Below, piece by piece: positions 1 through 13,499 of a stretch of 64,000 nucleotides of DNA. Positions within the stretch are counted from its first letter, which is position 1; each line of letters starts with the position of its first letter. Position numbers and translations under genes: made by a program. Below the pieces are notes generated by a model, which was not told the origin of the DNA, made no database searches, and saw nothing but the letters and a program-made list of their open reading frames with translations. Source of the stretch: Sthenelais limicola (lineage: Eukaryota; Annelida; Polychaeta; Phyllodocida; Sigalionidae); assembly GCA_942159475.1 (NCBI GenBank), contig OW804095.1:88797740-88861739 (forward strand), written 5' to 3'.

Positions 1-1750
1 CTGGCAAATCCTGATGAGCAAGGCCCGGCCAAGCAACATCTTTTTCTTAAAGTTCACTGCTATACCTTCTGTGTCTTCACCTGATTCAGGGCAAATATCT
101 TCTAACTTAGGTTTCTGGAACCACATTTTCTACCTTTTGGCGGAAAATGCTTAGACCCACACATGTTGCACATTCTAGTAGGCTATGACTGGGAACTAAA
201 TAAAGTGTGACAAGCCTCTCTATGTGTGACCAAGCGTAACCCCAATCCTAAGTACCAAGGTGCGGATGTGTGCCAAAGAAAAAACAGGGGTTGACACAGA
301 GGAGGTGCAGCAGAGAATGAGCGTAGGGCCAGGACCATGCCCTACCTGCTGATCACCTTGTGTCGCCCTCTAGCTACAAACCCCTCACCTCCCCCTCGCG
401 GGAATTGAGGGAGTCAAAAAACTACAATTACAATTGCTTTCAGTGGTGATATCATGGGTTGAGACATTAGATCATAGCATTATATTGAAGAATACCATGC
501 CATTCTTCATTATAAATTTTGGGTCAACAGCCGGGTGAGATATTAATCAATGCAACACACAGAGTGCTATGTTCCAAGGCCAGAACCGAACTAGTTGAAA
601 GAGGACAATCTTTTATTGGTGCTTATGTAGTGATTTCGTTTGGATTTGTATCCCTTAACTGTGCTTTCTATAGAACAGAAGGAACAAAGATGGCACAACC
701 AGTTTGCAAGGGTTTTATTTCAGAGAATTGTTAGCAATCAGCTCAACCAATCTTACCTGAGTCCGAGGATCTCGGGTCTCCTGGCCAGCCAGGTGACCCT
801 CGACCGCAGGTGTCTCAGGCAACATGCATGCTTGGTGAACCACTACCCAAGCCAGAATAAGAGTAACAATGACTTAGTTACAATATAAAGACAATTCATA
901 ACATTTGGCATAATAAGATTAACCCAGGTTGCTGTTACTCGAGCAACAACAGCTAGATCGCTGTTATATATAAAATGCAACAGGTAAAATAGATATCACA
1001 GACTAAAAAGTCACTTCAGACCAGTACTGCCCACTAGGGTAGTTCGCCTGAACTAACCCACAGCAGAAAGCACCTAGAGTTAAACCCTAGTTAAACCTAA
1101 TATCACCACACTTATATATACTAAACAGATACACAGATACCGGGTTGATTGGCTTATCCTGAATGGACCAATTAATTGCCTTAAAAGATGGAGGATCCAA
1201 TCAGCCACAGGTTAACAATAATTTGTAATTTGATCTGAGGCAGGAGCACACGTTTATCACTGCCTGACCAATCTAGCTTAACACCTTCACTGGTAACTCT
1301 GTTATTTCCCGCCCCTCTCCCTCCCCTCTCCCTCCCCTCTCCCTCCCGCTATAATCAGTCCCCCCACCCTTTGGGGCCTGCTGGCCATTTAATTGCCATC
1401 CTCCCCTCCCTCCCACTTGATAATAATTAGTGACACGGTGATTGTAACCAGTAACCAGGGTGTTTTGTGATGAAAAGAAGTTCCTGAGTGGTGGCGGGAA
1501 GAAGGGTAGTTAGGCCCCTGAGCCGGAAGGGGTTGTGGCAAATGCGTTTCTAAATAAAACTCAAATAAAAAAGTTTAGGCCAGTCAAAGACGAGCCCTGG
1601 CTTTTACAATATAATATGGTATGCAATAAATATATATAATGTTAGAAATATCCACAGACATATTGACATAATTGACATCTATTCAGATGTATTTGTGTCA
1701 TCACATGTCATGTCATCATAGTCCAGTCGATTTGTGCAAAATATAGGACT
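1..1750. other. Non-coding stretch, no gene seen
   Basis: I find no ORF with family signatures. The longest open frames (up to 82 codons) look random. The only structured part is a pyrimidine-rich 12-bp tandem array near 1312-1348. Confidence 0.6.
1312..1348. repeat. Pyrimidine-rich 12-bp tandem repeat
   Basis: Three consecutive copies of a CCCCTCTCCCTC-type unit are visible. The strand is purely C/T, so it is a homopurine-homopyrimidine tract that could form triplex DNA. Confidence 0.8.
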
Positions 1751-1900
1751 AATTGTGCACTTTTTCATAAAAGCATGAAATTTGGCATAGTGGAACTTTT
1801 GGATGTGCTGATCATTTTTAGCTATAGACCCAATCTGGAATTTTGTTCCTTGGCCATGGTTGCTAACACATTCTAATAAGGAATTTGGCTTTTATAGTTA
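1751..1900 (+). repeat. Direct repeat, copy 1 (partner 2638-2790)
   Basis: About 150 bp containing AAAGCATGAAATTTGGCAT and TATAGACCCAATCTG recurs about 890 bp downstream with substitutions and small indels. The region around both copies also contains several ATGGTTGCCATGGCAAC-like words. It reads as an old dispersed or tandemly duplicated repeat with no coding capacity. Confidence 0.75.
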
Positions 1901-2637
1901 CATCAGCACAATTGTTTGCAGGGGTGATATGTTTTGAGGATTGATTCCTATACAGAATTTTACCCTCTTTCATTTGGACTGGGTCAAATATCTGGGAAAT
2001 GTGGGACTTGGTCACCATGGCAACCAAATCGAAAAATGTAATGTTTTCGGTATAAAATAACAAATATTCTGTTTTATTATCATGTTGCATATCAAAACAA
2101 AGCATTCTTAAAGATCAATTGAACTATGCCCATGAATTTATTCTAAGAATGTTCTGGTAACCATGGCAACCAAATACCCTCTGAAAAATGAGTCAATATG
2201 GGTCATATTTTATTCTTTAATTTTGCTTATAAATCATGGGTGCAACAATGATTAAATACATTGTATCTCTATCTCCTTAGCTTTAATTTGATGTATAGAA
2301 ATCTTCATTGGTTGTCATAGTTACTGAGGTCCGACTCCACAAACATGGATTCAATATCATCTCTACTACCCTTGTATTGTCCCTTGTATAGACTTCCAGG
2401 TCAGAGTAGCCTACCCCTGGGTATGACCATAAAACCTGCCTGTCAAGTCATTTTCTGTTCCCATCAAGGTCATTTTTATTTTAATAGTGTTTTAAGGGTG
2501 CTGGTAAAGACAAAACAGGGTGCCAATTTTTTTTTCAACATCTCTGCCATTTTTGCCCTTTTGTATGCAAATTAGCTGAAATCAGATTGGTTGATAGGGA
2601 ATCAAGTTGGCGGGTAAATGTCTGTCAATTAGCAACA

Positions 2638-2790
2638 TAATTGTGCTTTTTTTCATAAAAGCATGAAATTTGGCATATAGGCGTATTTTCATGGGCTGTT
2701 CATTTTTGGCTATAGACCCAATCTGAAATTTTGTTTCCTTGGTCATGGTTGCCATGGAAACATTTTAATATGGAATTTGATATTTATGGC
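2638..2790 (+). repeat. Direct repeat, copy 2 (partner 1751-1900)
   Basis: This is the second diverged copy of the repeat described at 1751. The order of shared blocks is the same, so this is a direct duplication. Confidence 0.75.
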
Positions 2791-4517
2791 AAGCAAAAAT
2801 AAAAGGATTTGTTCATTCTTATCATTATTAAATGGATGTAAATGATTTAAGATCATAAGAAACAGCTTAAAACATAAATTCCCTTGTTGCTATGCAAGAA
2901 ACAGTCGCCTAGCAACCAGAAATTGATGAAATAAACATCCAATAGTAATGACCATGTTTCCCTCAGATTGGTTAGGCTACAAATTAAGGTTACACTAAAT
3001 TTGTTGTCAACTTCAAAATATCCAGGCATTTTAATGGTGTTTTCATTTATTTGTGAGTTTATTCTGTTGCTTAGCAACAACAGTGGTTACACTTTCACCC
3101 TAGTTACGGACCTTTTAGAGACTCCCAACTGAAAATCTAATGATGCCTACCTGCTAGGTAATCCACACTGATGATTCCATGATGATATATGCATTGGCTG
3201 CCTACCCGATGTGCATGATTGCTGACCTAATTTTTACCTGGAAATATTGACCTGATTTTGACCTGGTGCTTTACCAGTGGAAATCGTAAACAGTTGTGAG
3301 GCTCATAACGTATTTTTTAATGCTCTATGGAGCAGCTTTTTAAATGCACTTATGAAGCTCTCAACAATGCTCTATGGACCAGGTTCATAAATGCAATTCT
3401 GATGCTCCCAGTGACACACTATTTAGCAGGTTATTGAATGCACTTCTAATGCACTTGGGGAGGGCGGTTTGATTCCTCTTTACATCAGCAGTATTTAGGC
3501 TGGTAATTTCTTCTAAAAAACATACCCCTATAGAGTACAAAGAGTTTATACCAAGGTATGTTACCATGTTTTGCATGGTAAAACATCAATTAATTCATCA
3601 TTATTTCCATCCTGTTAGCCAGCCGTAATGCCAAGCAGCACCCCCAGAAGGGTTATTCCAGTTGTACACTAGACCTTAGTGGGCCAGTCTACCTGAGCTA
3701 ATGAAGTATGCAATGATGGGGGGTGTTTTGATCAAAACATTTTTCCACATCAAACAATTAAAATACATAAATAAACTATAGAAGTATATCAGTTATAACA
3801 TTCCTATGTACATAATGTGGAATATCTGTAATGGTATAAATGCCACACAAGTGTATTAGCGGCACTTTCATTGTAAAAGAAATTGTAATTGCACCCCAGT
3901 TACCATTTGCGCCACCTGGTGAGAGAGAACAGTATCGCCACCTGGTGAGAGCATGTGTCATAATGGTAAGCCTATGGGGAGATGCAACCTGTATTAAAAA
4001 TGATTAGTGGTTGTATTGTCTAGTATTAAGATGGAATGTTGTTTTATGCCTGCCTTATAATAATTTAGCATTATTTGATATGCTTTGTCATGCCCCATGG
4101 CACTAGTACTAGAAGGCGGGAGCAGATGATTAGTTGAATGCTGTGATATACGGTCAATTCTCACGAAATCTCATCTCAATTCTCATAAATTCTTTATTCC
4201 AAGGATCACTGACCTTACATTTTTTTTTGTTTATTTTTCATTCACATCATTTAGATCACACTTTGAGCTTTCGAGCCATATATGATACATTAATGAGAAA
4301 ATGTGCATTTTGTACATAAAATTGTCAAATATAGGTGAAAATAGGCCTTTTTAAAAACCTGAAATAAAATATGAACGTAGGCACTCAAAATGATAAATTT
4401 ATGTCGGAATTTTTACTTCACAGAAGCAGTCCAAGCATCTACTAAATGTTTTTTTGTTAAATTCTGGTGAAAATATAGGCATTGCCATTTTCCCTAAGAA
4501 TAATGGCTAAAATCGCA
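2791..4517. other. Non-coding stretch, no gene seen
   Basis: I see no protein-family match and no RNA gene. It contains one copy of a dispersed 82-bp repeat (3840-3921), listed separately. Confidence 0.55.
3840..3921 (+). repeat. Dispersed 82-bp repeat, copy 1 (partner 27719-27800)
   Basis: The block starts ATGCCACACAAGTGTATTAG and ends GCGCCACCTGGTG. It has an equally long, highly similar copy 24 kb away in the same orientation. A GGGGTGTTTTGAT word lies upstream of both, so the full repeat is probably about 200 bp. Confidence 0.75.
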
Positions 4518-4905
4518 GGGTGCCTATGTTGGGGTAGTAAACTGTGTAAAAATAAATATATAAGAAATTAACTCACAACCAGGGTAATTATGATACGTAT
4601 AAAGCCAATAATATTCATAAAAGAGAAAAATAAACGGGTGGCAGACCCTTCAATCTTTTATGTCAGGCAAATTCTTTTGAAAAGATTTTAATTCGGCTAA
4701 AATCTGCATATGCCTATGTCGGGGTACAATTTATTCAATCATTCAGTTATTAATCATATTTTAAACTCCTAGTGCCTATTCAGTAATGTGTATTTTACGA
4801 CTTCAAATTCTGAAAATGAACAATATTATATGGGGAAAATATTTGAAGAAATAGCCAGATAACCTTACCCCGACGTAGGCAGCCCCCACCCGACGTAGGC
4901 ACCCC
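4518..4905. repeat. Possible small inverted-repeat element with TGCCTAYGTYGGGG motifs
   Basis: TGCCTATGTTGGGGTA at 4521 and TGCCTATGTCGGGGTA at 4711 are direct copies, each preceded by a GGCTAAAATC-like word. Reverse complements of the same motif lie at 4866-4881 and 4888-4905. The outer copies could be terminal inverted repeats of a roughly 390-bp MITE. I cannot define a target-site duplication, so the boundaries are tentative. Confidence 0.4.
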
Positions 4906-4995
4906 ATGGAGACAACAATTAGGCTTTATATACTTGAATATTCCTAATACGATGCATATGATTATCAGTGTGATGACTTCAAGATGTAGAGACAA

Positions 4996-7900
4996 ATACC
5001 TATTTTTTTTCCGGCCGTTTTTTGTGAATGATTGAGATTCGTGCTACTTTCCCGAACTGATTCATTATTTCCCAACTATACATTTCTACTTTCTATACTA
5101 CCAATCAAATTACATTTTGAAGTTTACATATATAGCATATGTATTCATGCCTTCAGGTACAATAATATTAATTCACCAAAAGGTTGATTACTATACCCTT
5201 GTCAAGTATAAATTACAATAGTGTACTAGGAACAATTACGGAAATCAGTAGAAATAATATTCAGATAATCTTAAGTATAATTTTGGTAATATGGAGGTAG
5301 GCTTGCATCGTTTAGATTTGCTTGTAGGGGTTTCTTTGACTTGGTGTCAGGGAGTGAGCATCAGTGTCAGAGAATCGAGTGTCAAATGTGCGACAATGAG
5401 TGTGAATGCCAGGTGAGTATGCAGTGGCAGGTATTGCGGCCTTTTGTGGCTTCACTGTATGACATAATTTTATGGTAGTTGTGGGCACGGATTTGGTTAG
5501 AAATATCATTTGTGATACAGGTGTCACATATATGGGATCTTCTGGCCCATACTAGCGTCAGTCCCGAACGCACGTACCTACCATGAATGGGAACATGTTA
5601 TGTAATCTATTTTGGGTGTTTACCAGTTGCTCCCAACGATGTGCTACTGACCAGGTGTAAAGACACAGTTATAATGCACTCAGTGAAGCACTCTCATTGC
5701 TATTGCTATGTGGGGGAGAGGGAGGGAATTACTTAGTAAAAGTTATTCCTTCATTCATCACTGTTCATACAAATAAACAAGACATTCAGGTAGAGGCTTA
5801 ATTTATAAGAATTTTATTCTTTATAGGGCTTTAACAATTACATTGAAAAAACGCTGTATTCACCATAAATGCTTTTTATGTTGCCTTATGAAATATGATT
5901 ATATTTTTGAGTCAGAATAAAAGATACTATAATTTACGAATTGTATAAATTCCTTTAGACTGACTGACATCCATTAATTCCATTGCATGTAGTTAGTGCA
6001 TTGATACCCAATTTATATACATAAATTTGATACGCATTTTTGGAGTGCATCTGATGATGCACATTGCATCAGGTGCAAAAGCAGGTGCAAAACTGCTTTT
6101 TTGAGCGGATTGCACTTTTGTGACTGGTCAGTGGCACTTTTACATGCACTGGTGGATTTTCCAATGCACATCGGGTAGCAATGACCAGGTAACATTTAAT
6201 TTCCCTAGCAACAGCATTGCCAAGTCCAAAGCTGGGGATTTAGAGGCCTTGGACAGATTTTCTAGCAATGTGACTTCAAGTGAGTGGTCTATGGTTGCTG
6301 GTTGCCCTGTACCTGGGGCTCTCTTGAAAAGATTGGCACTCAATATACTGGATAAGGTTGACCTTGAATATTGGTTTCCTGTAACTTGTACTGGAGTATC
6401 TCATGCTTTTATGAACAAGCAATTTTGGCTGTGACAAAGACAAAGGAAAGAATGGTTCCCCCAATAGAGCCCTATGCCCCTACCCCCTTTCTTGGCACGG
6501 GAAAAAGCGTTGTCAGGGACTCAAAAGTACATTGTGCGTTACTAATTTTGCATAACTTAGAAGACGTAATGATGTACGTTATATTAAATTATTGCGTCCT
6601 TGCCGACATTCCTCCCATCTTCCTCATTTATCAATCTATATTGACTAAGATAAATATCTAGGCCTATAGGGGGAGACAGGGGTTTCACATATGTTTTAAG
6701 CTATTTATCACGCAGACCATAGAACTATAAGCCAAACTAGAACTAGAACCCAAACGATTAACCTAGACATTAAATCTTTTCTTTCCGATGCTGTATAGGG
6801 TTAGGCGATTATTTCATATATTAATGCCTTAGAATGCGATATTAGACAACCCAGTTTGCCACGAGGATCGGATTTTTGTCAGTAGAGTCAACAAGCTGGC
6901 AAGCTTTTTTATTTTTTACTTATATAACTGAACACTTTCTCTCATATCTGCCTCATTTAAAGGTTGAACTTGAAAAAAACATATTTGGGGTAGAAAAGCA
7001 TGCTCTTTCTGGATTCCAACATTTTGGCAAGGTATTTTGAGTAGAAATAGTGATTTTTATCAATTTGCGTTGCGTTCGGTGCTTGTACCGCCTTTGGTGG
7101 GGGAAACCTTAAAAAAATACACCATTATGTTGCTAACTTTAACCATCTGGAAATTTACCTTCCTGAAGATTACCTCACCAGGATATCTACCATCCAGGAG
7201 ATTCACTCACCTAGGACAATTACCCCATGAGTAATTAAAGTAATTAATTATTATCCTTTGAATGAATTCAAATTATATTGGGTGAGGATGTTAGATCAGT
7301 GAAATCTTGAGATCACTTGACACATGGACTATCCAGATGGATACCCAGGAGGTGTACAGCCAGAATGTTCACATGGATTTGCATAAGCTGCCCAGGAGAC
7401 AACAATAGTGACTGTAAGACAGGATAGAATGAATGGTACATGGAATGATAGAGATTGAAAGCCTCAAAAGGCACCCCCTATAGGAAGGGACACATATTGC
7501 CAAAAAGCATCATGATTACAATGTAATTTTGTAGTGGTGACCCACCCTGAAATGACATAACATTATTAAAATGTGCATTGTCAATAGCAATGTGGATGCT
7601 GTACAGTGTCATCCTCATGGGATATGTATATTTCCAGCAACATCAGCAATTGACATTCATTTTCTCACATTTGGGGTCAAGCATAATGTTATTTTGATGG
7701 TGCTGTCCTGAATGGGTTAAGCACCCACAGCTCACTCATTCCCTAAGGTCACATTACTAGTAAATCTGTCTCTAAATCTCCTAATCTGCTAAGCAACACG
7801 TGCTTATCAAAGAAATTGTCATTTGACTGCTTGGAGTGAATTTAGGCAGGGTATACAATACAGTGCACCTACGAGAGAATACCCGGCAACCCCCTTCCTA

Positions 7901-9554
7901 TATGACATAATAGTTCCCTGAATATACTCAGCCTAAATAATAATACAATAGTGTAATATTCCGTATCTCAATGGCCAATGATCTTAGTTGAGGGGTTTAT
8001 AGCTCAATAGGAAAGAATTTCCCCACAATATCAGTCTTCAATTACCAACTTTTACCATACAATTACCTTGGGTTTTTCCACTTCTGGTTTCAACTGTTGT
8101 CTTCTTGGGCTATGTATTGGAAACAGGAGCTTAGCCAACTCAAGCGACCTACTAAGCTCAGACAAATAATACTGTGATGCAGAGTGCTCAATGACCAATT
8201 ATTTGGGCTCTACTATGAGGATAAAAACCACTCCCACAAATTGATAGGATTCCACTTTCACAAAGTGGATTAATGAATTAATGATTGAATTGGAACCATT
8301 TCCCCCTATCAAGCAGGCATCATCCAATTTACTGTTGTATTAATTGACAATCATCCAATATATACACAGAACTGCCCGGAATTTGAGGTGGGAGAGAATA
8401 TTCACTGATGACGGTCAAGGGGTGGTAGTCCCGCAACTAATATTCATGATGCCGAGAATCCAAGGGTTAATTGTTCTGTGTTTATTTCACCCCACACACT
8501 TTAAAAATGTTAAAGAATGATGATTTAGTGCCATTTTGAGGAATAAATACTTTTTATAAATGCATTATCTTTTTCACTCAATTCGCTTTGATCCAAGAGA
8601 TAGCTTCAAAGAACTATTCAAGCTGATGTATTCATACGCCGATGTTCTAACTGACGTGAAGCAGGCCGACAACTCCGCACATAACATAGATCAAAATGAA
8701 ACCGAGATTTGGACTTGTTTTCTATTTTTATTTCACGCTGCATACTTAGATAATGATAAATTAACATGATCTAAAGCAATTTTGAGGAATGAATCAATTA
8801 TTTAGCCTAATTTGCTTTGAAAACATGCCTGAGAAAAGATCCAAGGAGACTGGAAACCATGTATGCGCACAGTGTACCAAGAGTCGGTTTCATCCACTTT
8901 CTTCCCGCTTACCGAAGGGGCAAAATGGCTATTTACATCATTTATATCGTTTGTCCGCTGATAAATCCACATCAACAACCAAGAATAGAACATGGAGATT
9001 CTATTATACGAAGATTTGACTGATGAAGAGTCAGAAATATATTGGATTGTCGATTTGACAGGGCCCGCTGGGCAGCTTACAGAATATTGAGTCAAGGTCT
9101 TAGTCTACACTTCAAATTCTTTTATTCAACAATATCTGGTCAGAATTGTACACCACCAACCTTCATATATTTTGAAGTGCATCGAAACTGAGAAGAAACA
9201 TTGAAAATTTTACAAAAAAATAATCGAACTAACATCATGAGGAGTTATTATAAGATCATAGATGGGAAGGGATCATGGTATCACGAGTTATTATAAGGCA
9301 TATGAACATTTATACAGCTCATTTTTATCGAATAAGTCATTTTTTGTTCTCAATCGTCTTCAGTTCTGGTGAAGGATTCACATTCGACTGAATATTCGCT
9401 GATAAACCAATGTGGTAATTGATTGTCACTGCCACTCCCCCTGCTATATTTGCTCCTCGGAACATCCCCTCAGCTCCATCCAGGGGGTGGGGAATTTTGC
9501 GGTATGATGGTACTGCTGCTACTGCGGTTTCTTCCTTCCTTTTTTTGGCTCCTG
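4996..9554. other. Non-coding stretch, no gene seen
   Basis: Several short frames are open, the longest 104 codons at 6120-6434, but none has a recognisable family signature or plausible neighbours. A dispersed repeat copy lies at 5325-5500. Confidence 0.5.
5325..5500 (+). repeat. Dispersed repeat, copy 1 (partner 40337-40486)
   Basis: Shared blocks AGGGGTTTCT, TGTCA-ATGTGCGACA, GTGTGAATG and TTTATGGTA occur in the same order at 40337-40486. The copies are clearly diverged and non-coding. Confidence 0.65.
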
Positions 9555-12336
9555 TTAGGATATTTCCTTATGTTTTTCGAAATTGAGCAGGCTAGAATTA
9601 TTTATACTGTTCACATTCTTATGCCCTGAAAGATGGCATATGGTGTTTGGGTCAATGCCTTCATCAATGAGGTCTTGCCCCGCTTTTTTCCTGAGGGAAT
9701 GGTTAGTGGGTTTTTTTGTCATCAAACCCAGCATCTTTTGCAATGTTCTTCATGATTCCATTCAACAAAGTCTTGCCCATGGCCTTGTTTAGGTAGCAGA
9801 CCTTGTCGTTCATGGTAGCATTTTGTTTCATTCCCAGATGGAAGGGACTATCTGGCCGGTTCATTGGCCCTTGCCTTTTTGATCACAATAGCTTGTACAT
9901 CTGTATTGGGCACTTATCAACCCCTGTCACCATTACCTTGTTTTTGTAGGCTCTAGAGTGTTTTTCGTCTGCAGTTCTTGTTTTGGTCAATCTCTCATTG
10001 AATTAGAGATACTCCTCCCCTTTCTTGTTCTCTAGCAATTGAATGCCTCCCCACCTCACGTCCAAGTCCCATGGACTTTAATTCTTTTTTCCTTGCTTCG
10101 AGGACAGCTCTCCTTGAGTCAAATATAGGGCTTGTGAAAATGTTTACCACATAGTGCTTCTTCTTAAGGAATCTGTAAAGAAATGATGCATATTTTTTAC
10201 TTTTTTTTAAATAAAAACAGATTTAGTGTACAACCTCTACAGATCGAAAAGGCCAGAGCAAATGAATCAGCTAGAAGGGGTGGGGCCTTAGTATTGGCAG
10301 ACGACTGGAGAGAGAGTGGCGGGAGATTAAACTGGGTTTGCTCGAAATATATATTAGCAATTCCACCAAAAGTGCGCCAAGTGCTCCTCCAGAGGCTAAA
10401 ATATTTATCTGAGATCATTTTCTTTGGTATTTTCGGATCCAGAGGAGAAAAATCCCCTAGGGGGAAGTATCCTACGAAATTTGTTTAGTTATTTTTTAAT
10501 TGTGAGGCCAGGAAAATGCCTATTTTCCTGCCAGCACCACACATACAAAACGAGGTTTTTCCTTTCAAAACCACTGTTTAAAAAATGAATCCAGAATTTT
10601 TTTGGGAAAACACATTACTCTGAAATAATATGTTGGTACGCTTAAAAAATCACTATTTTCAACTTCCCAATCTAATTTTTGGTGATATGAAAAATTAATG
10701 TATTTGGAAGCCCCCTGTTGCCATAACGGGGGTCTAAACATATAGACCTAGAAGAAATAAAAATGAAATCCCCCCTTACCACCATTACTTATAACAATGT
10801 TTATGATTAGTACATTTTATTCATTGAAAAATCTCCAGCTAATTCTTTCCAGCTTAATAGTGGGGTTAGAATGCTGAAAAAAGTGTGGGGGGATATTAAT
10901 GTCGCCATAACAGGGGTTTCATCAATAAATAAATTAATATAAGCATAAATTATTTTCTACAAGCATTATAATGTGTAAGAAACACAAGGGAAAATAAATA
11001 AATAAATACAAAAAAAAATCCAGTCATACCTGAGATGGTAGCAACAAGCAAAAGTAGTATGTCACCGCAACAGGGGTCTAGAGGGTGCCCATGTCGCCGT
11101 AACAGGAGTCTAGAGGGGGCGGGGGTCTAGAGGGGGATGAAAACTATTTTTTCTAATTTTTTCCCTACTTATTTTGCCTCTAAATACTTAGACATAACTT
11201 ATATTTACCTCCATAAACAATCAAAACAAGTAATTCAACAGGAACACAAGGGGAAAACATTGTTTAATATTTTTGTATATTCTAAATATAATGGGTTATA
11301 TGTGAATAATGGGCAAGAGGGTCAATGACCTGTGACCTGTGCCGCTGCCATTACTATTACCATTACTGAATGGTTATTTTGCTGTAACTTTTCTTGTAGT
11401 TGGAACTAGCGTTATGACCCTTATATCAAGACCTATTCTGTATACACTAATTTAAAACATTATGCTTACATTTGTATTATTTATTTCTAATTTAAATCCT
11501 CATTTATGTAGAAATCTGGACCTTTCCCTTTTGTTTATGTATGAGAAAAAGTAAATCAATGGAAGCAATTGAAAAAAATATGAATTTTCAGCCCTGGATA
11601 GCCAAATGACACATTTTTGGTGGAATTGCTCATATGATGTGTACCGAAGGCGCTTATTTTGAGCAGCGAGCGAGCAGCAAGCGAGTGAGCAGGAGTTTCG
11701 AAAAGCCCACCGCCTCCACCCCTCCTTGTTACCGCCAACACACCCTCTCGGTGATCGGTCTGGTTTCATCAATCTCCCTCGGAAACTAATTGTACGTTGT
11801 TTTTTGTTGTTCTTAATAAATAATGAATATTCTTACCTTGCAATTCCTCAAAGGAAGTTGGTTAAACTATTTGGCTGATACAATCCCCTGTCTTGCTTTT
11901 TAGCCCTCAGAAGAAAGTTTGCCATGTAATTATTCAGCTTCAAGGGAGGCATATCTTCGATATCTTGTGTTTCTGAAGTATTTTCACTTAGCCATAGATT
12001 GAATCTTCTCAGAGTTTACTATTGTGTTGTGGGACTCTTGAGCTTTGATGTATTGGTCAAACTCCCCTTCGTCCATCAGAGATCTGCTGGATGTGCTGGA
12101 GACATTGGCGGCAAGGTGGCTATGACGTCTGCTTCAGGAATGTTGATGTTTTCCTCTTCAAGTCCCTGAGAATCAAGCTCGACATATACAAATTCTGCCA
12201 TTTCTTCTTCAGTCAGTTCTTCGTTAATCTCTTTGCTGATTTCTTTTAGTATTTCTGAAGCTGTTTGGTATGATAGTTCGTTCATTATGTACTCGCCAAC
12301 CCAAGTTGTGAGCCTCTCCATCGTGAACTGAGCCAA
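9555..12336 (-). pseudogene. Decayed Crypton-type (DUF3504) tyrosine recombinase gene with an intron
   Basis: What it was: a tyrosine-recombinase-like protein of the Crypton/KIAA1958/ZMYM DUF3504 group. The N-terminal part (12336-11837) has an acidic leader, then in a shifted frame LNNYMANFLLRAKK followed by YQPNSLTNFL, the usual SAM-like core-binding start. This part ends at a CAAG|GTAAG donor. After about 1.66 kb a TTTCTTTACAG acceptor (10173-10174) leads to FDSRRAVLEARKKELKSMG, then NRPDSPFHLGM. The final 62-aa frame (9743-9555) has NHSLRK, matching the catalytic HxxR box, and SGHKNVNSINNSS. Stops and frameshifts break the chain, and the middle carrying the first catalytic Arg is not recognisable. 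The residue where the Tyr nucleophile is expected reads Ser. This is family recognition by eye. It could be a domesticated derivative or a dead transposon. Confidence 0.75.
10705..11135. repeat. Scattered GYYRCCRYAACRGGGGTCT motifs
   Basis: Four near-copies occur: TGTTGCCATAACGGGGGTCT (about 10708), TGTCGCCATAACAGGGGT (about 10900), TGTCACCGCAACAGGGGTCT (about 11058) and TGTCGCCGTAACAGGAGTCT (about 11090). All are in the same orientation and lie inside the putative intron of the recombinase pseudogene. Confidence 0.6.
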
Positions 12337-13289
12337 CTGAGCCTAGGCTCGGGAAACACCCTGTCAGAACTACTTTGGCCTGACCCAGATCCGATATTAT
12401 GCAATCAAAACACTAGACACTAGGTCGGCACATCAGTTACTGACCTGCTAAACAATATTCCGGCTTATGTTATTTCTGCATATCGAGGGTGAGATAACAA
12501 TACATAACTTATATATAATAATATGTGCTAACATATAACTCTGTTAAAATGAGGCTCATTACCCATAATTGGTAATTAAAATTGCACCAGAAATAAATGA
12601 TTCTATGCGTCCCTAATGCGGGCACTCAAAGGACTTTGATGGGATAATCTCCAGAATAATTGGTGTTTATTGTCCGCATGTAATGAATTCTAATCAAAAG
12701 GTCTGTGATCCGGATTCAGGTTCCATTCAATAACCATTTTAAATTCAAACTATCGCTGATGGATTCTGATGTGCAGAAGGTTACATGGAACTAGGCACTA
12801 ATAAGCCTGAAGAAGCAAGCCCCGCCAGACCGCATGCCTGTTGCGGCTTGTATGCGGTTTGGTAGTTATGCCATGTATTAATTATTATAAAGAGCCTATG
12901 TTGCATAATCTATCAATACTCACCTCTGACCAGCTCTATTTCATATTATATTCGGATTGATAATGCACTACAGATTGTAACCATAACAACCGCAGAGGGA
13001 AACAACATCAGTGGAGTCAAGCCATCAATATTCTGTTGTTGTATATGTTTATATAAGAGTTTGAAGCGTAATCACCAAGAGAACTGCCACTCGTGAGGTA
13101 TGATAAATGAAATCACCATAGGAAATGATTAGGGTGGGTCCTTCAAATACATATCAGGACGTTTCAACAGTCCTTTAGCAAAAACAACATGACAAAATCC
13201 TTCAACGTTTTGGTCAAGTGACCTTTAGATGGGTGGGAATAGAATGGAACAAAAAGTAGAAACTATTTAGACTTCGCAGGGACGGATCC

Positions 13290-13347
13290 AGGGGAGGGGG
13301 GGGGGGGGGGGGAGCTGGGAATAGTTCTAGCCCCCCCCCCTCCCCTT
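13290..13347. repeat. Poly-G / poly-C inverted repeat
   Basis: AGGGGA followed by a long G run is matched about 25 bp downstream by a C run ending CTCCCCTT, so the two ends form a GC hairpin. The G run could also form a quadruplex. Confidence 0.75.
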
Positions 13348-13454
13348 AAACCCCACCTGATCAAAAATATTTTGAGGCAAATCTTTCAGAGTTCCAATGA
13401 AAAACAATGAAAAACAAATCAAACGATCCATCATGGATACACAAAGACCCTAAT

Positions 13455-13499
13455 CATGTCGGACATGTCGGACATGTTGGACATGTTGGACATGTTGGA
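13455..13499 (+). repeat. 9-bp tandem repeat x5
   Basis: Five consecutive copies of CATGTYGGA; the first two have C and the last three have T at the sixth base. Confidence 0.9.

Noticed and set aside
6120..6434. 104-codon plus-strand frame
   Set aside because: Overlapping frames of similar length exist on the other strand and no family features are visible.
13455..13499. CRISPR-like array
   Set aside because: The repeats are contiguous 9-mers without spacers, and the genome is eukaryotic.
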